NCBI RefSeq assembly: GCF_000472785.1
Contig: NZ_AXAL01000038.1
Coordinates: 1 to 46,441 of the forward strand
DNA length: 46,441 nucleotides
Source of the DNA: Mesorhizobium loti CJ3sym
GTDB taxonomy: Bacteria; Pseudomonadota; Alphaproteobacteria; Rhizobiales; Rhizobiaceae
Direction of reading: 5' to 3'
Part shown: positions 34,282 to 42,009 of the stretch, piece by piece
How positions within the stretch are numbered: position 1 is the stretch's first letter
Layout: the number at the start of each line of letters is the position of its first letter
The notes under the pieces: generated by a model
What the model was told of the DNA's origin: nothing
Databases searched by the model: none
Seen by the model: the letters and a program-made list of their open reading frames with translations, nothing else
Program-made: the position numbers and the translations under genes

Positions 34282-35817
34282 TCAAGACCTGGTCGCGGCG
34301 TTTGGCAGCCATGGACGAAACCTCGCGGGGAACCACGCGGCCGGCAACAGCTGGGAAAGCATCCGCAAAGAAAACAATCCGCTTGCGCAGGTGATGAATG
34401 CGCACGCCAGCGTTGCTGGCCAGAACGGCAGCGCCCACAATATGGCGAAGGCCAAAATCGTGGCAGCCAGGAAAAATGACACCAGCCTGCCATTGAAAAC
34501 GGACCAGCGGAAACCACTTAGCCTGCGCACAAGAACGTAGACGAAAGCAGTGTGCCAGACATACAGGCTAAGGAATGCAACCCCCGAGCCTATGAGGCCG
34601 AACCGGTTGACCAGCAGCCAGGCAAGGCCGACGTGAAACAGGGTTGCCGTGACTTCCGTCCAGAAGAACATCTTGCGCGCACCCTTGGCAAGTATGATGA
34701 ACCCCATGGGCCACGAGACAATTTGCAGCATCACGCCGAGACAAATCCAGCGTAGCAGATTGATCGCGGCGTGGAATTCCGACGAGTAAAACAGGTTGAT
34801 CACCAACGGTGCGAGCGTCAACGTCGCAAGCAGTCCAGGTCCGGCGAGCAATACGCTGATTTGAATCTGGTCATTGACGAGGCGGTTGCACTGGCCATTG
34901 TCGCGAGCGATGGCGGTCAAGCGTGGGTAGAAGTCGGTGCCCATTGCCTGCAGGATGAAGCTCGCATACAGCCCGCCTAACGCCCAGGCTGCTTGATAGA
35001 GACCCGCCGCTTCGACACCGCTTTCTCTCAATACGATGATGCGAACCGCATAGGCAGCTCCTACGGTGAGGAGCCCCGAAACCATAAACACCACGCCAAG
35101 TTTCAAGAGTTCAGCCGACTCCTGTCGCACTTGCTTTGCTGATGGCGAAAACGCTGCGATCTTTATCCTGCGGCTGTACGACCAGGACGTGAGGACCGAA
35201 ACGGCGGCCATCGCCACCAGTGCCGGCACGATTCCTTTTTCGCCGAAGAGAAAAATCAAAGGGATGCCGATGAGTGTGCTGAACAACGCTCCAAGCATAT
35301 TGAGGCGAGCGAGATCGGAAATGCGCCGGGTGCCTTGAATCAGGGCGGTTTGCCCGCCCGAGATCAGGCGAAAAAACACGGCGAGCGCAAGAAGCGCCAC
35401 GCTGGCAGCGTGGGTCTGGTCTGCGAAGGTGAAGCTGGCAATCGGCAGCGCGAACACGCACAGCAGAAGTGCGGCCATGATCCCGAGGACGACCGAAATG
35501 CGTCGCAGGACGATCGCCGTCATCGCAATCTTGTGCTCATCGCCAGACCCGACGGCTTCCGCAATCTGCCGCACACCGCTGGCTTGAACACCGAGCCCAG
35601 CCAGGTTTTGTGCGAGATCGGCTATGGAGCTATAAAGGCCCATAAGTCCGACGCCTTGCGGGCCAAGCAGCAATGCCATTGCCTTGTTGCGGATTATTGC
35701 GAAGGCAATGTTGACGATCGACGACCCGCCAATCATGGCAGTGGACTTCAAGATGTCCCTGTATGAATGGTCAGGGCTGGAGGCGATCGGGCTGATCGCC
35801 TCTTGCGACACGCTCAC
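34282..35817 (-). CDS. Wzx-type polysaccharide flippase (O-antigen translocase)
   Basis: This 511-residue membrane protein has about 12-14 hydrophobic segments. It begins YRDILKSTAMIGGSSIVNIAFAIIRNKAMALLLGPQGVGLMGLY, the signature of the WzxE/MATE-like polysaccharide transporter branch. It flips undecaprenyl-linked repeat units to the periplasm. The start is GTG overlapping the stop of the export-protein gene by four bases, so the two are coupled. Its presence with Wzy, Wzz and ExoF defines the locus as Wzx/Wzy-dependent and not ABC-transporter-dependent. Confidence 0.92.
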   Translation of the reverse strand: MSVSQEAISPIASSPDHSYRDILKSTAMIGGSSIVNIAFAIIRNKAMALLLGPQGVGLMGLYSSIADLAQNLAGLGVQASGVRQIAEAVGSGDEHKIAMTAIVLRRISVVLGIMAALLLCVFALPIASFTFADQTHAASVALLALAVFFRLISGGQTALIQGTRRISDLARLNMLGALFSTLIGIPLIFLFGEKGIVPALVAMAAVSVLTSWSYSRRIKIAAFSPSAKQVRQESAELLKLGVVFMVSGLLTVGAAYAVRIIVLRESGVEAAGLYQAAWALGGLYASFILQAMGTDFYPRLTAIARDNGQCNRLVNDQIQISVLLAGPGLLATLTLAPLVINLFYSSEFHAAINLLRWICLGVMLQIVSWPMGFIILAKGARKMFFWTEVTATLFHVGLAWLLVNRFGLIGSGVAFLSLYVWHTAFVYVLVRRLSGFRWSVFNGRLVSFFLAATILAFAILWALPFWPATLACAFITCASGLFSLRMLSQLLPAAWFPARFRPWLPNAATRS

Positions 35818-37145
35818 TGGCCGGCCTCAACGGTCATGACAGTTTTTCCACTAGCCGGAGGAAGCGTCATCGCGCCGACGGTTCCATAAACCGGACTCGC
35901 CGGGAAAGCTGCCTTGATCACGTCTCCGGGAACCAGGGGGGTGGAATCAACCGCCGGGATCTCATTCACGTCTCCGTTCACTTTTCTCAGGATCGTGAAG
36001 TTGAGCGGCTGGTCTATGCCATTGCTCCTTTCCCGAGAGGCGGTGGCTAGCGTATTGACAAGGAGCTGTTGCGCGACCTGCTGTTTCACCACAAGCTGCG
36101 TGAGGTTGGCCTGCTCTGTTTGCAGCTCGATGGCGGTCTCGGTATGGAGTTTGTCGCGCAACCCGTTTCGTTCGCGCGTCGCCGCCGCTCTGCCCTGTTG
36201 TGCTCGCATGACGGCCGTCACTTGATCGAGACGATCGGCCTTGTACGACGAAACGACACGCTCAAGTTCCGATTTGCGCGAAGCGATTGCAATGCCCTTT
36301 TCGACCAGCACAGTTATATTTGACAAATCGGTTTCAGCAGATTTTATGCTCGCATCGGACATCTTGATCTTCTCGTTGAGCGATCCGATTTCTGAATCCA
36401 ACAGCGCGCACAGCTCGTCGAGCGATTTTGTTTGCCGATCGAGTTCATCCGCCCGCGCGGAGAAAATAATCCGTTCCTGGCCAAAGATCTCGTTGGCCGC
36501 GGCGGCGTCGAGCCCTCCCGCCACAGGTTTGGGAAACCGTATTTCGTTCTCTCCAGACATTTCTGCCTGCAATCGTGCAATCCTTGCCTTGGACAACAAG
36601 ATCTGAGCATCAAAAACCTGAGCATCGCCGACAAGCTGGATCTCGACCTTGGAAGGATCGGACGCATTAGACCGAGCCTCGCCGCCGCTCAAGGCCAGCG
36701 CCTGCAGAACGGTCATTCCCACGCGATATTTGTATTCACCTGGTGTGGCCACGGCGCCCACCACGTAGACGGGCGGATAATCGATGATTTCGACGGTCGT
36801 GTCCGGCCGTTTGACCAAACCCATCTGCGTTTGAAGTCGCTTGGCGATTTCGCCCGCAAGAGCCGTGCTGTCCATCGCTCCTAATGAAACAGCCCCGATG
36901 ACCGGCAGAACCACCGTCCCAGTCTCCGACACCACAAAATCGCCGCCCAGCGCGGACCACTGCTCGAACTCGCCCTTTACCGGCACCCACTGCACAACGG
37001 TCACGCGCAATTTGGTCTGGGGCACGAAACTGACTCCAGCTGCCTGCGCCACCATGACCGGGAATCCGCAGGCAACAAGTGCGGCCAAACACATGACCAG
37101 CATCCAGCCTGTTGAGCCTATTGAAACCTGGCGGGAAACGCTCAT
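35814..37145 (-). CDS. ExoF/Wza-like polysaccharide export protein
   Basis: The protein has 443 residues. A signal peptide ends near VAQAAG. Then comes the poly-export domain (LRVTVVQWVPVKGEFEQWSALGGDFVVSETGTVVLPVIGAVSL), a SLBB-like region (VYVVGAVATPGEYKYRVGMTVLQALALSGG), and a long coiled coil (about residues 200-380) as in rhizobial ExoF. No lipobox cysteine is evident at the signal peptide end, in contrast to E. coli Wza. It forms or feeds the periplasmic/outer-membrane export channel. ATG 37145 is chosen for GGGAG five bases upstream; the frame extends to 37175. Confidence 0.9.
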   Translation of the reverse strand: MSVSRQVSIGSTGWMLVMCLAALVACGFPVMVAQAAGVSFVPQTKLRVTVVQWVPVKGEFEQWSALGGDFVVSETGTVVLPVIGAVSLGAMDSTALAGEIAKRLQTQMGLVKRPDTTVEIIDYPPVYVVGAVATPGEYKYRVGMTVLQALALSGGEARSNASDPSKVEIQLVGDAQVFDAQILLSKARIARLQAEMSGENEIRFPKPVAGGLDAAAANEIFGQERIIFSARADELDRQTKSLDELCALLDSEIGSLNEKIKMSDASIKSAETDLSNITVLVEKGIAIASRKSELERVVSSYKADRLDQVTAVMRAQQGRAAATRERNGLRDKLHTETAIELQTEQANLTQLVVKQQVAQQLLVNTLATASRERSNGIDQPLNFTILRKVNGDVNEIPAVDSTPLVPGDVIKAAFPASPVYGTVGAMTLPPASGKTVMTVEAGQ

Positions 37146-37315
37146 TGAAACTCCCATTGGCCTTGCAATTTTCAACTTCTGATATCAGTTTCCTTGAAGC
37201 TTGGGTTCTTGGTCAATCGATCAGGACCGTGGGATCGACCTAGTCCATTTGGATGATGGCAACTGCCAAGGCGGGTAACCCACTTCGACGGAAGGCCTTC
37301 CAATCAGCCCTTTTG

Positions 37316-37334
37316 CGCGGTCGCGGCGACCGCG
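37316..37334. promoter_or_regulatory. 19-base perfect palindrome between divergent ExoF and LuxR genes
   Basis: Two perfect 9-base arms around one central base lie midway in the 278-base divergent region between the export-protein gene and the LuxR-type regulator, about 90 bases before the latter's start. The size and symmetry fit a dimeric regulator's operator; a LuxR-type autoregulator is one candidate. It could also be a hairpin in the leader of either transcript. Confidence 0.45.
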
Positions 37335-37423
37335 TGATCACTCTATCGTATCTTGGCAATCGCGAGTGATCGGGCGGCAAGATCGGGCGACGGATTGCTT
37401 TGGAAACGGATCGAATTGGTAGC

Positions 37424-38236
37424 ATGGACTCCAGGAATGCACCCGATAGCAGCGGCGGGCGGATCGAAGGTTGGTTCGAGCCGCGTCGGATCATTCTCTT
37501 AATTGCCACCCGCGGCGCCATTTCGGACAATTTGATCTACGCCCTCGAACGCGAGTTCCCCTGGGCGATTATCGAACAAGCAGAACATGCGAACGCTGCC
37601 TGCGGCAAGTTTGACCTTCCGCTCGGGCTGATCCTGATCGACGCAGCCCTGTTGAAGGCTGCCGAGGCCGTTTCAGCTGATATTCTGCTCAATCACCCAC
37701 AAGCATTTACCGCAGCCATCGAGTTCGACGATCACAATCCGACCTGCTCCTTTCCCGAAATGTTGGGCTCTCGCCTGGTCCGAGGCGTGCTTCCCATGAA
37801 TTTGAAGCTGGATGTCTGGCTGTCCGTCATACGTCTCATGTTGCGGGGGGGCGAATATTTCCCTGCCGGCATGTTCCATTCCTACAAGCAAAGACTGCGC
37901 GACAATTTTGCAGCCCTGACGCCCCGTTTAGGATCACCCTTGGCGGCCGCCGCCGGTTCCAAGCTGACCGACCTGACGGCTCGCGAGATCCAGATCCTGG
38001 AAAGGGTCTCACGTGGCCTGCAAAACAAGGCCATCGCTGCGGAATTCAATCTTTCGGAGCATACGGTCAAGGTTCATATGCACAATATCATCACGAAATT
38101 GGGGGCGCGTAACCGAACAGATGCGGCCGCCCGTTTCCTTGAGCGAGAGGCGGCGCCATCACATCATATGACGCTAAAACCAAATTGGACTGTGCCAGGC
38201 GAAGGGGTTGCCAACGCGGCCGAACAGGAGATTTGA
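37424..38236 (+). CDS. LuxR-family regulator with degenerate receiver domain, right flank
   Basis: This protein of about 270 residues has a receiver-like N-terminal half (RRIILLIATRGAISDNLIY, LILIDAALL, GVLPMNLKLDVWLSVIRLML). The early acidic pair and the conserved lysine are not evident: VRGVLP stands where GAKGYIP occurs in the left relative. The C-terminal helix-turn-helix is intact (LTAREIQILERVSRGLQNKAIA, then HTVKVHMHNIITKLGARNR). It is homologous to the regulator at 2611-3396, so similar regulators bracket the EPS locus. I prefer ATG 37424; TTG 37400 is possible. It is transcribed divergently from the export-protein gene and probably regulates it. Confidence 0.87.
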   Translation: MDSRNAPDSSGGRIEGWFEPRRIILLIATRGAISDNLIYALEREFPWAIIEQAEHANAACGKFDLPLGLILIDAALLKAAEAVSADILLNHPQAFTAAIEFDDHNPTCSFPEMLGSRLVRGVLPMNLKLDVWLSVIRLMLRGGEYFPAGMFHSYKQRLRDNFAALTPRLGSPLAAAAGSKLTDLTAREIQILERVSRGLQNKAIAAEFNLSEHTVKVHMHNIITKLGARNRTDAAARFLEREAAPSHHMTLKPNWTVPGEGVANAAEQEI

Positions 38237-38507
38237 AACTCTCCGCAGGCAGATTCCGTTATGGGAGAATAGACCAATAAGCTGCATCTATTCGAAGGGA
38301 TCGAAAACTAGCTCAATCAGATTTTAACTGTTATACGTGTCTAAATTTTAAGATTAAATCCAACTATTTGGTTTTGTTGAATTTTAAGTTCGCATTATAT
38401 TTCAGTTTGCGCCAATATCATTCTGGGGACGGGTGTCGGCGATTGAAGGGGGCGTACGTGGAATTAACACATCGACCTTCTGACGCGCGCGGCAACAGGG
38501 GTGGAAG
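38237..38507. promoter_or_regulatory. AT-rich region upstream of the DUF982 gene
   Basis: About 150 bases (38270-38410) are strikingly AT-rich in an otherwise GC-rich window, similar to the tract before the left LuxR regulator. It probably contains a promoter and possibly a silencer target; no specific motif is claimed. Confidence 0.35.
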
Positions 38508-38771
38508 ATGTCACAACAGAAGATCCGAGGTGCCTTTGATGCACCTGTGCAGGTCGTCTCAGATAGCTCCGAGAGTCCGGTGGCGGTAACGTCATCCTCC
38601 CAGGCGCTGGAACGCTTGCAAGGCCGGTGGCCGACACGAGATGGCACAATGTATCGGCATGCCCGGCATGCCTGCGTCCTGGCAAACGAAGGTGCCATCC
38701 CCTCAAAGATAGCTCGCAAGGCCTTTGTGCGTGCCGCCAGAGAGGCCGGCATTCTCTTCGAAACCAACTGA
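38508..38771 (+). CDS. DUF982 family small protein
   Basis: This 87-residue protein has the conserved DUF982 core: SQALERLQGRWPTRDGTMYRHARHACVLA followed by GAIPSKIARKAFVRAAREAGILFE. The family is widespread and multicopy in rhizobia; its function is unknown. The ATG is preceded by GGGGTGGAAG. It is the first gene right of the EPS locus and is preceded by an AT-rich tract. Confidence 0.82.
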   Translation: MSQQKIRGAFDAPVQVVSDSSESPVAVTSSSQALERLQGRWPTRDGTMYRHARHACVLANEGAIPSKIARKAFVRAAREAGILFETN

Positions 38772-39227
38772 GGTTTGAACCTTGCCCTGGCTGGGGAGGC
38801 TTAGGTGACTGTGGCGGTTCGGCAGCGGCAAGAACCATTGCCCTGCGCGCAAGCCGCCGCGTCGTCTTTGAGAGACGAACTGGCGCAGGCCAGAACCGGC
38901 GGCAGGCAGTGTCCAGCCGTCTATTTATCCAATCGACCGCCTTCGCCTGGGCCATCGCTGAGCCGACTTGAGGGTCAGATTAAGCGACGCCCCCGAAGTC
39001 CCTGCATTTACCCGGACCGAGAGCAGCGCCATTTAAGTAGGCGCGGCGCGCCGGACTCTCATTGACTATCAGCGACAATCAGCGCCAGCCAACCAGGGCC
39101 CTAGGGCCGGAAATGTCCAGGCCTGTTGCACCCCATCGCGCGCTCCAGCCGTCAGCCACGTTGCGCTGATCAGGGGCGAATGCTTGGAGCAGCGAATGCC
39201 GCCATCGCCGCTGGACAACGCAACAGG
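38772..39227. other. Intergenic region between DUF982 and exosortase operon
   Basis: These 456 bases contain no gene I can support. The frames on both strands lack domains and ribosome-binding sites. It lies at the 3' ends of both flanking transcription units, so no promoter is expected. Confidence 0.45.
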
Positions 39228-39704
39228 TTACGAAAGGGCGGCAAGGTCGGCGAGATCTAAAAGGCCGGATGGGCAGGCAGGTGAAATGACGATTGCCCTT
39301 ACGGCCACCGGAGGCGCCGCTATCCCAACCTGTCTTTCCAATCGACGCACATAGTGGGCGACGAGCGGCTGCAGAATGGGCTGGTGCTGATAGAGTCGTC
39401 CCTGCGCAGAGAAAATGAGCGTTTTCCCCACTCCTTGCCATTCGACTATGGCTCGATGCCAGCCTTGAACTGAAACGCTGGCGATCTGGACCTGACACTG
39501 GTCTCGAGTTCCATAAATCCAGCTCGGATCAGTGTTGGGAGCCGCGCGCTCGATCTTGAACCGATACTTTGCCATAAGAGCGACGATATCGTCGTCGCTC
39601 GGATAGGATGCAGCCTGGCTGGCTGCGACACCAAAAACAGTCTTCACGGCCAAGCTTGTAGCCAGCAATGTGACGAAGGCAGCGCTAAGTACGAGGGGTC
39701 GCAT
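39228..39704 (-). CDS. Secreted exosortase-operon protein of unknown function
   Basis: The protein has 158 residues. An N-terminal hydrophobic stretch (PLVLSAAFVTLLATSLAVKTVFGVAASQAAS) looks like a signal peptide or anchor. The rest is predicted to be periplasmic and contains two cysteines that could form a disulphide (in DQCQV and SPACPS). The first 20 bases overlap the end of the exosortase gene, and a GAGG lies 11 bases upstream of ATG 39704; the frame extends to 39797 within the exosortase gene, which I reject. The position is that of EpsI-like partners of exosortases, but I do not recognise the EpsI motif. The function is unknown. Confidence 0.75.
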   Translation of the reverse strand: MRPLVLSAAFVTLLATSLAVKTVFGVAASQAASYPSDDDIVALMAKYRFKIERAAPNTDPSWIYGTRDQCQVQIASVSVQGWHRAIVEWQGVGKTLIFSAQGRLYQHQPILQPLVAHYVRRLERQVGIAAPPVAVRAIVISPACPSGLLDLADLAALS

Positions 39705-40644
39705 TGGGCTTGATACCTCGAGTGTAGATTGCCAAGACAATGCCCATTGTTGCCCAACCGGCCAACGTCGCACCCATCGGGCCATGAATTTCATCATAGT
39801 ATCTTGGCAGAAGACAGATTGAACTTATTCGAATTACATTAAGTGATATCGTGACAACACATGCTAACACAATTGTTTTGATCGCAGAAAGCGACCAATT
39901 TCGATCGTATATTTTTAGAAACAAGACTCCGCACAGATAAGCGAGTGATACGTTGGTCAACGACGAACATGCCGGTTCCAGAAATAGCATGCCAGACCCG
40001 TCGGCGAACGGGATCACGTTCCCGTGGCTATTCGTCCCGACCAACCATCCAACGAGCTTGGCATCAACGACGAGGATCGAGTTGCTCATACTGGCGAAAA
40101 GGACTCTTGCCCAGAGCATCGGAACGGTTGCGGCACCAAGGACGGCACCGGCCCGGCGCTCCAAATCCGTGGATCGGGATGAACACGCCAGGTGTATTGC
40201 GATCATGGTAATCGCAAGCCAACTCAAGGCCGGGAGCGGCAACAGGATGGCGATCGCAGCCGACGCGGCAATTGCAATATCGATCCGGCGCATCGGTTGC
40301 GGATTGCTGCGCAACAGAAAACACACAACAACAAAAAGAGCGGCCCATACGACAGTGCTGACGCCGAAGGTGTTGTAAAAAGCTGCCAGCGCCCCCTTCT
40401 GGTCTAGTTCCGCGGCAATGCGTTCACTGGCGCCATTTGCGAAACCGACGATTGCCAGGCCGCAGTAAATAAGGGTTCTAGAAGTGTAGATGCCGGCTGG
40501 CATCTCGAGACCCGGTGCCTGCCATGGCCAAACATGCCTTTGATGTATGCCAGTGTCCGGCCGATCCGCCAGTTTCGAGATAGATGGAAATGGCTGTCCT
40601 GGAGTCGCGCCATACAATGTTGACGCATGAGCTCGCTCGGACAC
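39685..40644 (-). CDS. Exosortase/archaeosortase family transpeptidase
   Basis: This 319-residue multi-span membrane protein has the three catalytic positions of exosortases: Cys226 in EPACSSLTNVSL, Arg272 in LNVIRISSI and His287 in YYDEIHGPMG. At least seven hydrophobic segments surround them. Exosortases cleave a C-terminal anchor domain of target proteins and are thought to transfer the target to a surface acceptor. The first 47 residues are hydrophilic and may be a cytosolic extension, or the true start may be ATG 40503. The start used is GTG, 17 bases after the putative substrate gene. I cannot assign the subtype. Confidence 0.88.
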   Translation of the reverse strand: MSERAHASTLYGATPGQPFPSISKLADRPDTGIHQRHVWPWQAPGLEMPAGIYTSRTLIYCGLAIVGFANGASERIAAELDQKGALAAFYNTFGVSTVVWAALFVVVCFLLRSNPQPMRRIDIAIAASAAIAILLPLPALSWLAITMIAIHLACSSRSTDLERRAGAVLGAATVPMLWARVLFASMSNSILVVDAKLVGWLVGTNSHGNVIPFADGSGMLFLEPACSSLTNVSLAYLCGVLFLKIYDRNWSLSAIKTIVLACVVTISLNVIRISSICLLPRYYDEIHGPMGATLAGWATMGIVLAIYTRGIKPNATPRT

Positions 40645-40661
40645 AATCGAACCCGCAGAAG

Positions 40662-40880
40662 CTATCGCTTATTTTGCTTATGCTTCCGGCGGTACCAGAC
40701 ATACCCCCCAAAAACCAACGCCGGCAGTCCGAGGCCGATCACAGGGCCCGGCGCGGAGTGCGTGACTGGGGCGCCTCCGTCATTTCCGCCCTTCTCTGGA
40801 AACCATGACGCCAGAGCAAAGCTCGGGGCAGAGGTGCATAACACAATCGCACCAGCACAAATCACGGCCCTGCAGTCCAT
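40662..40880 (-). CDS. Very small candidate exosortase substrate
   Basis: The protein has 72 residues. It has a signal peptide (hydrophobic core residues 6-16, likely cut after ALA at 24), then a short polar segment of about 18 residues rich in Gly, Asn and Asp, then a C-terminal tripartite signal: a proline/glycine motif (SAPGPVIGLGLP, residues 42-53), a hydrophobic helix (ALVFGGYVWY) and a basic tail (RRKHKQNKR). This is the layout of PEP-CTERM-like sorting domains. ATG 40880 has GAGGAG seven bases upstream. It is directly upstream of the exosortase, so it is probably its dedicated target. After both cleavages only a peptide of about 20-25 residues would remain. Confidence 0.8.
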   Translation of the reverse strand: MDCRAVICAGAIVLCTSAPSFALASWFPEKGGNDGGAPVTHSAPGPVIGLGLPALVFGGYVWYRRKHKQNKR

Positions 40881-41518
40881 CTTGCTACTCCTCAACGTCG
40901 CCGGGGCGTACCCAAATTTCGTGCTCCCACACTAGCATGTGCGCCCACACGACGTATCTACACCGTAGGGTGTAGTCCTGCCGTGAAATAGTCGTACCCG
41001 GGTGCCCTTCGCCCTTTTGGACAGCTGGTTCACCATAAATTAATGAATTCGTTTCATCGTCGTACGATGACACATCGCGCCCAAGCCTGGACCTTCTTGA
41101 TCGCGTCGAATGCTGCCTTCTGGACAGGCCTTTTATGGCTTTTGCTTCGTTAGCGCCAGCAGAAGCACCACTGCCGAATTTTCTGAACGAAGTGCGTCCC
41201 ATCTTTCTCAGTCTGAACAGGCCCAAGATGGCGGGTCAGTCCCGCCGACTGAGGCGTGCGTGTCGCTTTTGGCCGGCGGAATAATCTTCTTCGCAAGGGC
41301 AACGATTTACCGCTGGCGCAGGCGCTCTAGCCTAAATCGACATTTCGCATCCACAGCATTGCGCAAGCGATCTGCACGAAGCGAAGGAATTATAGGTCGC
41401 GCCGGTCGTATCGATTAACTACGCGACGATTTGGCCCGTCGTTCAGGGCGGTGGCATTCAGGACCTCGGTGCGAAAGAGTTGCATGCCGGGTTCCTGGCA
41501 ATCTTATTTTTGGTTCTA
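40881..41518. other. Intergenic region upstream of exosortase operon
   Basis: This region has no gene I can support. It contains the promoter side of the exosortase operon (around 40881-41050, moderately AT-rich near 41030). A 113-codon minus-strand frame at 40885-41226 is arginine-rich, lacks a domain and is not called. Confidence 0.45.
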
Positions 41519-41542
41519 GGGACCCTGCGAACGCAGGGCCCC
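41519..41542 (-). terminator. Hairpin after PRC-barrel gene
   Basis: Two 11-base arms with one mismatch flank a two-base loop, eight bases beyond the PRC-barrel stop codon. There is no T-run on the minus strand. It is a terminator or a 3' stabilising stem. Confidence 0.5.
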
Positions 41543-41549
41543 TTGGTGC

Positions 41550-41834
41550 TCAGTCCTGATGCTCGGGCATGTCTTCAAGCTGGTCCTTGGTCCAGCTTGT
41601 GACGGCGTGCACATCGCCGTCCTCGTCGCGCATGAAGTTCAATTGATTGGCTGGAACGGCGACGGGTTTGGCGCCGATGCCAAGGAAACCACCGACATCG
41701 ATGACAACCTCGCTTCCATGCAGATGAGAAACCGTACCGACCTTCTCGTCATCCGCACCGTATATGGTTGCCCCGTCGAGGATGTCGGTGGTCAATTCAT
41801 TGCTCGCAAGTCGTACGTGGTTGGTATGGTCCAT
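41550..41834 (-). CDS. PRC-barrel / DUF2171-like small protein
   Basis: The protein has 94 residues. DGATIYGADDEKVGTVSHLHGSEVVIDVGGFLGIGAKPVAVP is a typical PRC-barrel strand series, with NQLNFMRDEDGDVHAVTSWTKDQLEDMPEH at the end. In rhizobia such small PRC-barrel proteins are often stress-induced; the exact role is unknown. The start at ATG 41834 (MDHTNHVRL) follows AAGGAATTGCAAC; the frame extends 14 residues upstream without support. It is probably an independent transcript ending at the hairpin at 41519-41542. Confidence 0.84.
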   Translation of the reverse strand: MDHTNHVRLASNELTTDILDGATIYGADDEKVGTVSHLHGSEVVIDVGGFLGIGAKPVAVPANQLNFMRDEDGDVHAVTSWTKDQLEDMPEHQD

Positions 41835-42009
41835 GTTGCAATTCCTTCTGGTGGACAGGACTCTCCCAACCTGCAAAGTGGCTAACAGTTCCCACTGATT
41901 TCGAGCCAGAAATAGCGCCGCCTATGTCGATCACACCGGCCACCACAGCGCCCGTCAGGGACGCGAGGGCCAATGCTTCGTTCGGGGCAGTGAGCTCGGC
42001 TACCACCGC

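Noticed and set aside
40885..41226. 113-codon minus-strand frame upstream of the exosortase operon
   Set aside because: Basic, low-complexity translation with no domain; it sits where the operon's promoter is expected.
41797..42006. 69-codon minus-strand frame just after the phospholipase D gene
   Set aside because: It begins with a hydrophobic stretch but has no Shine-Dalgarno, and its end overlaps the start of the PRC-barrel gene in another frame; more likely fortuitous.
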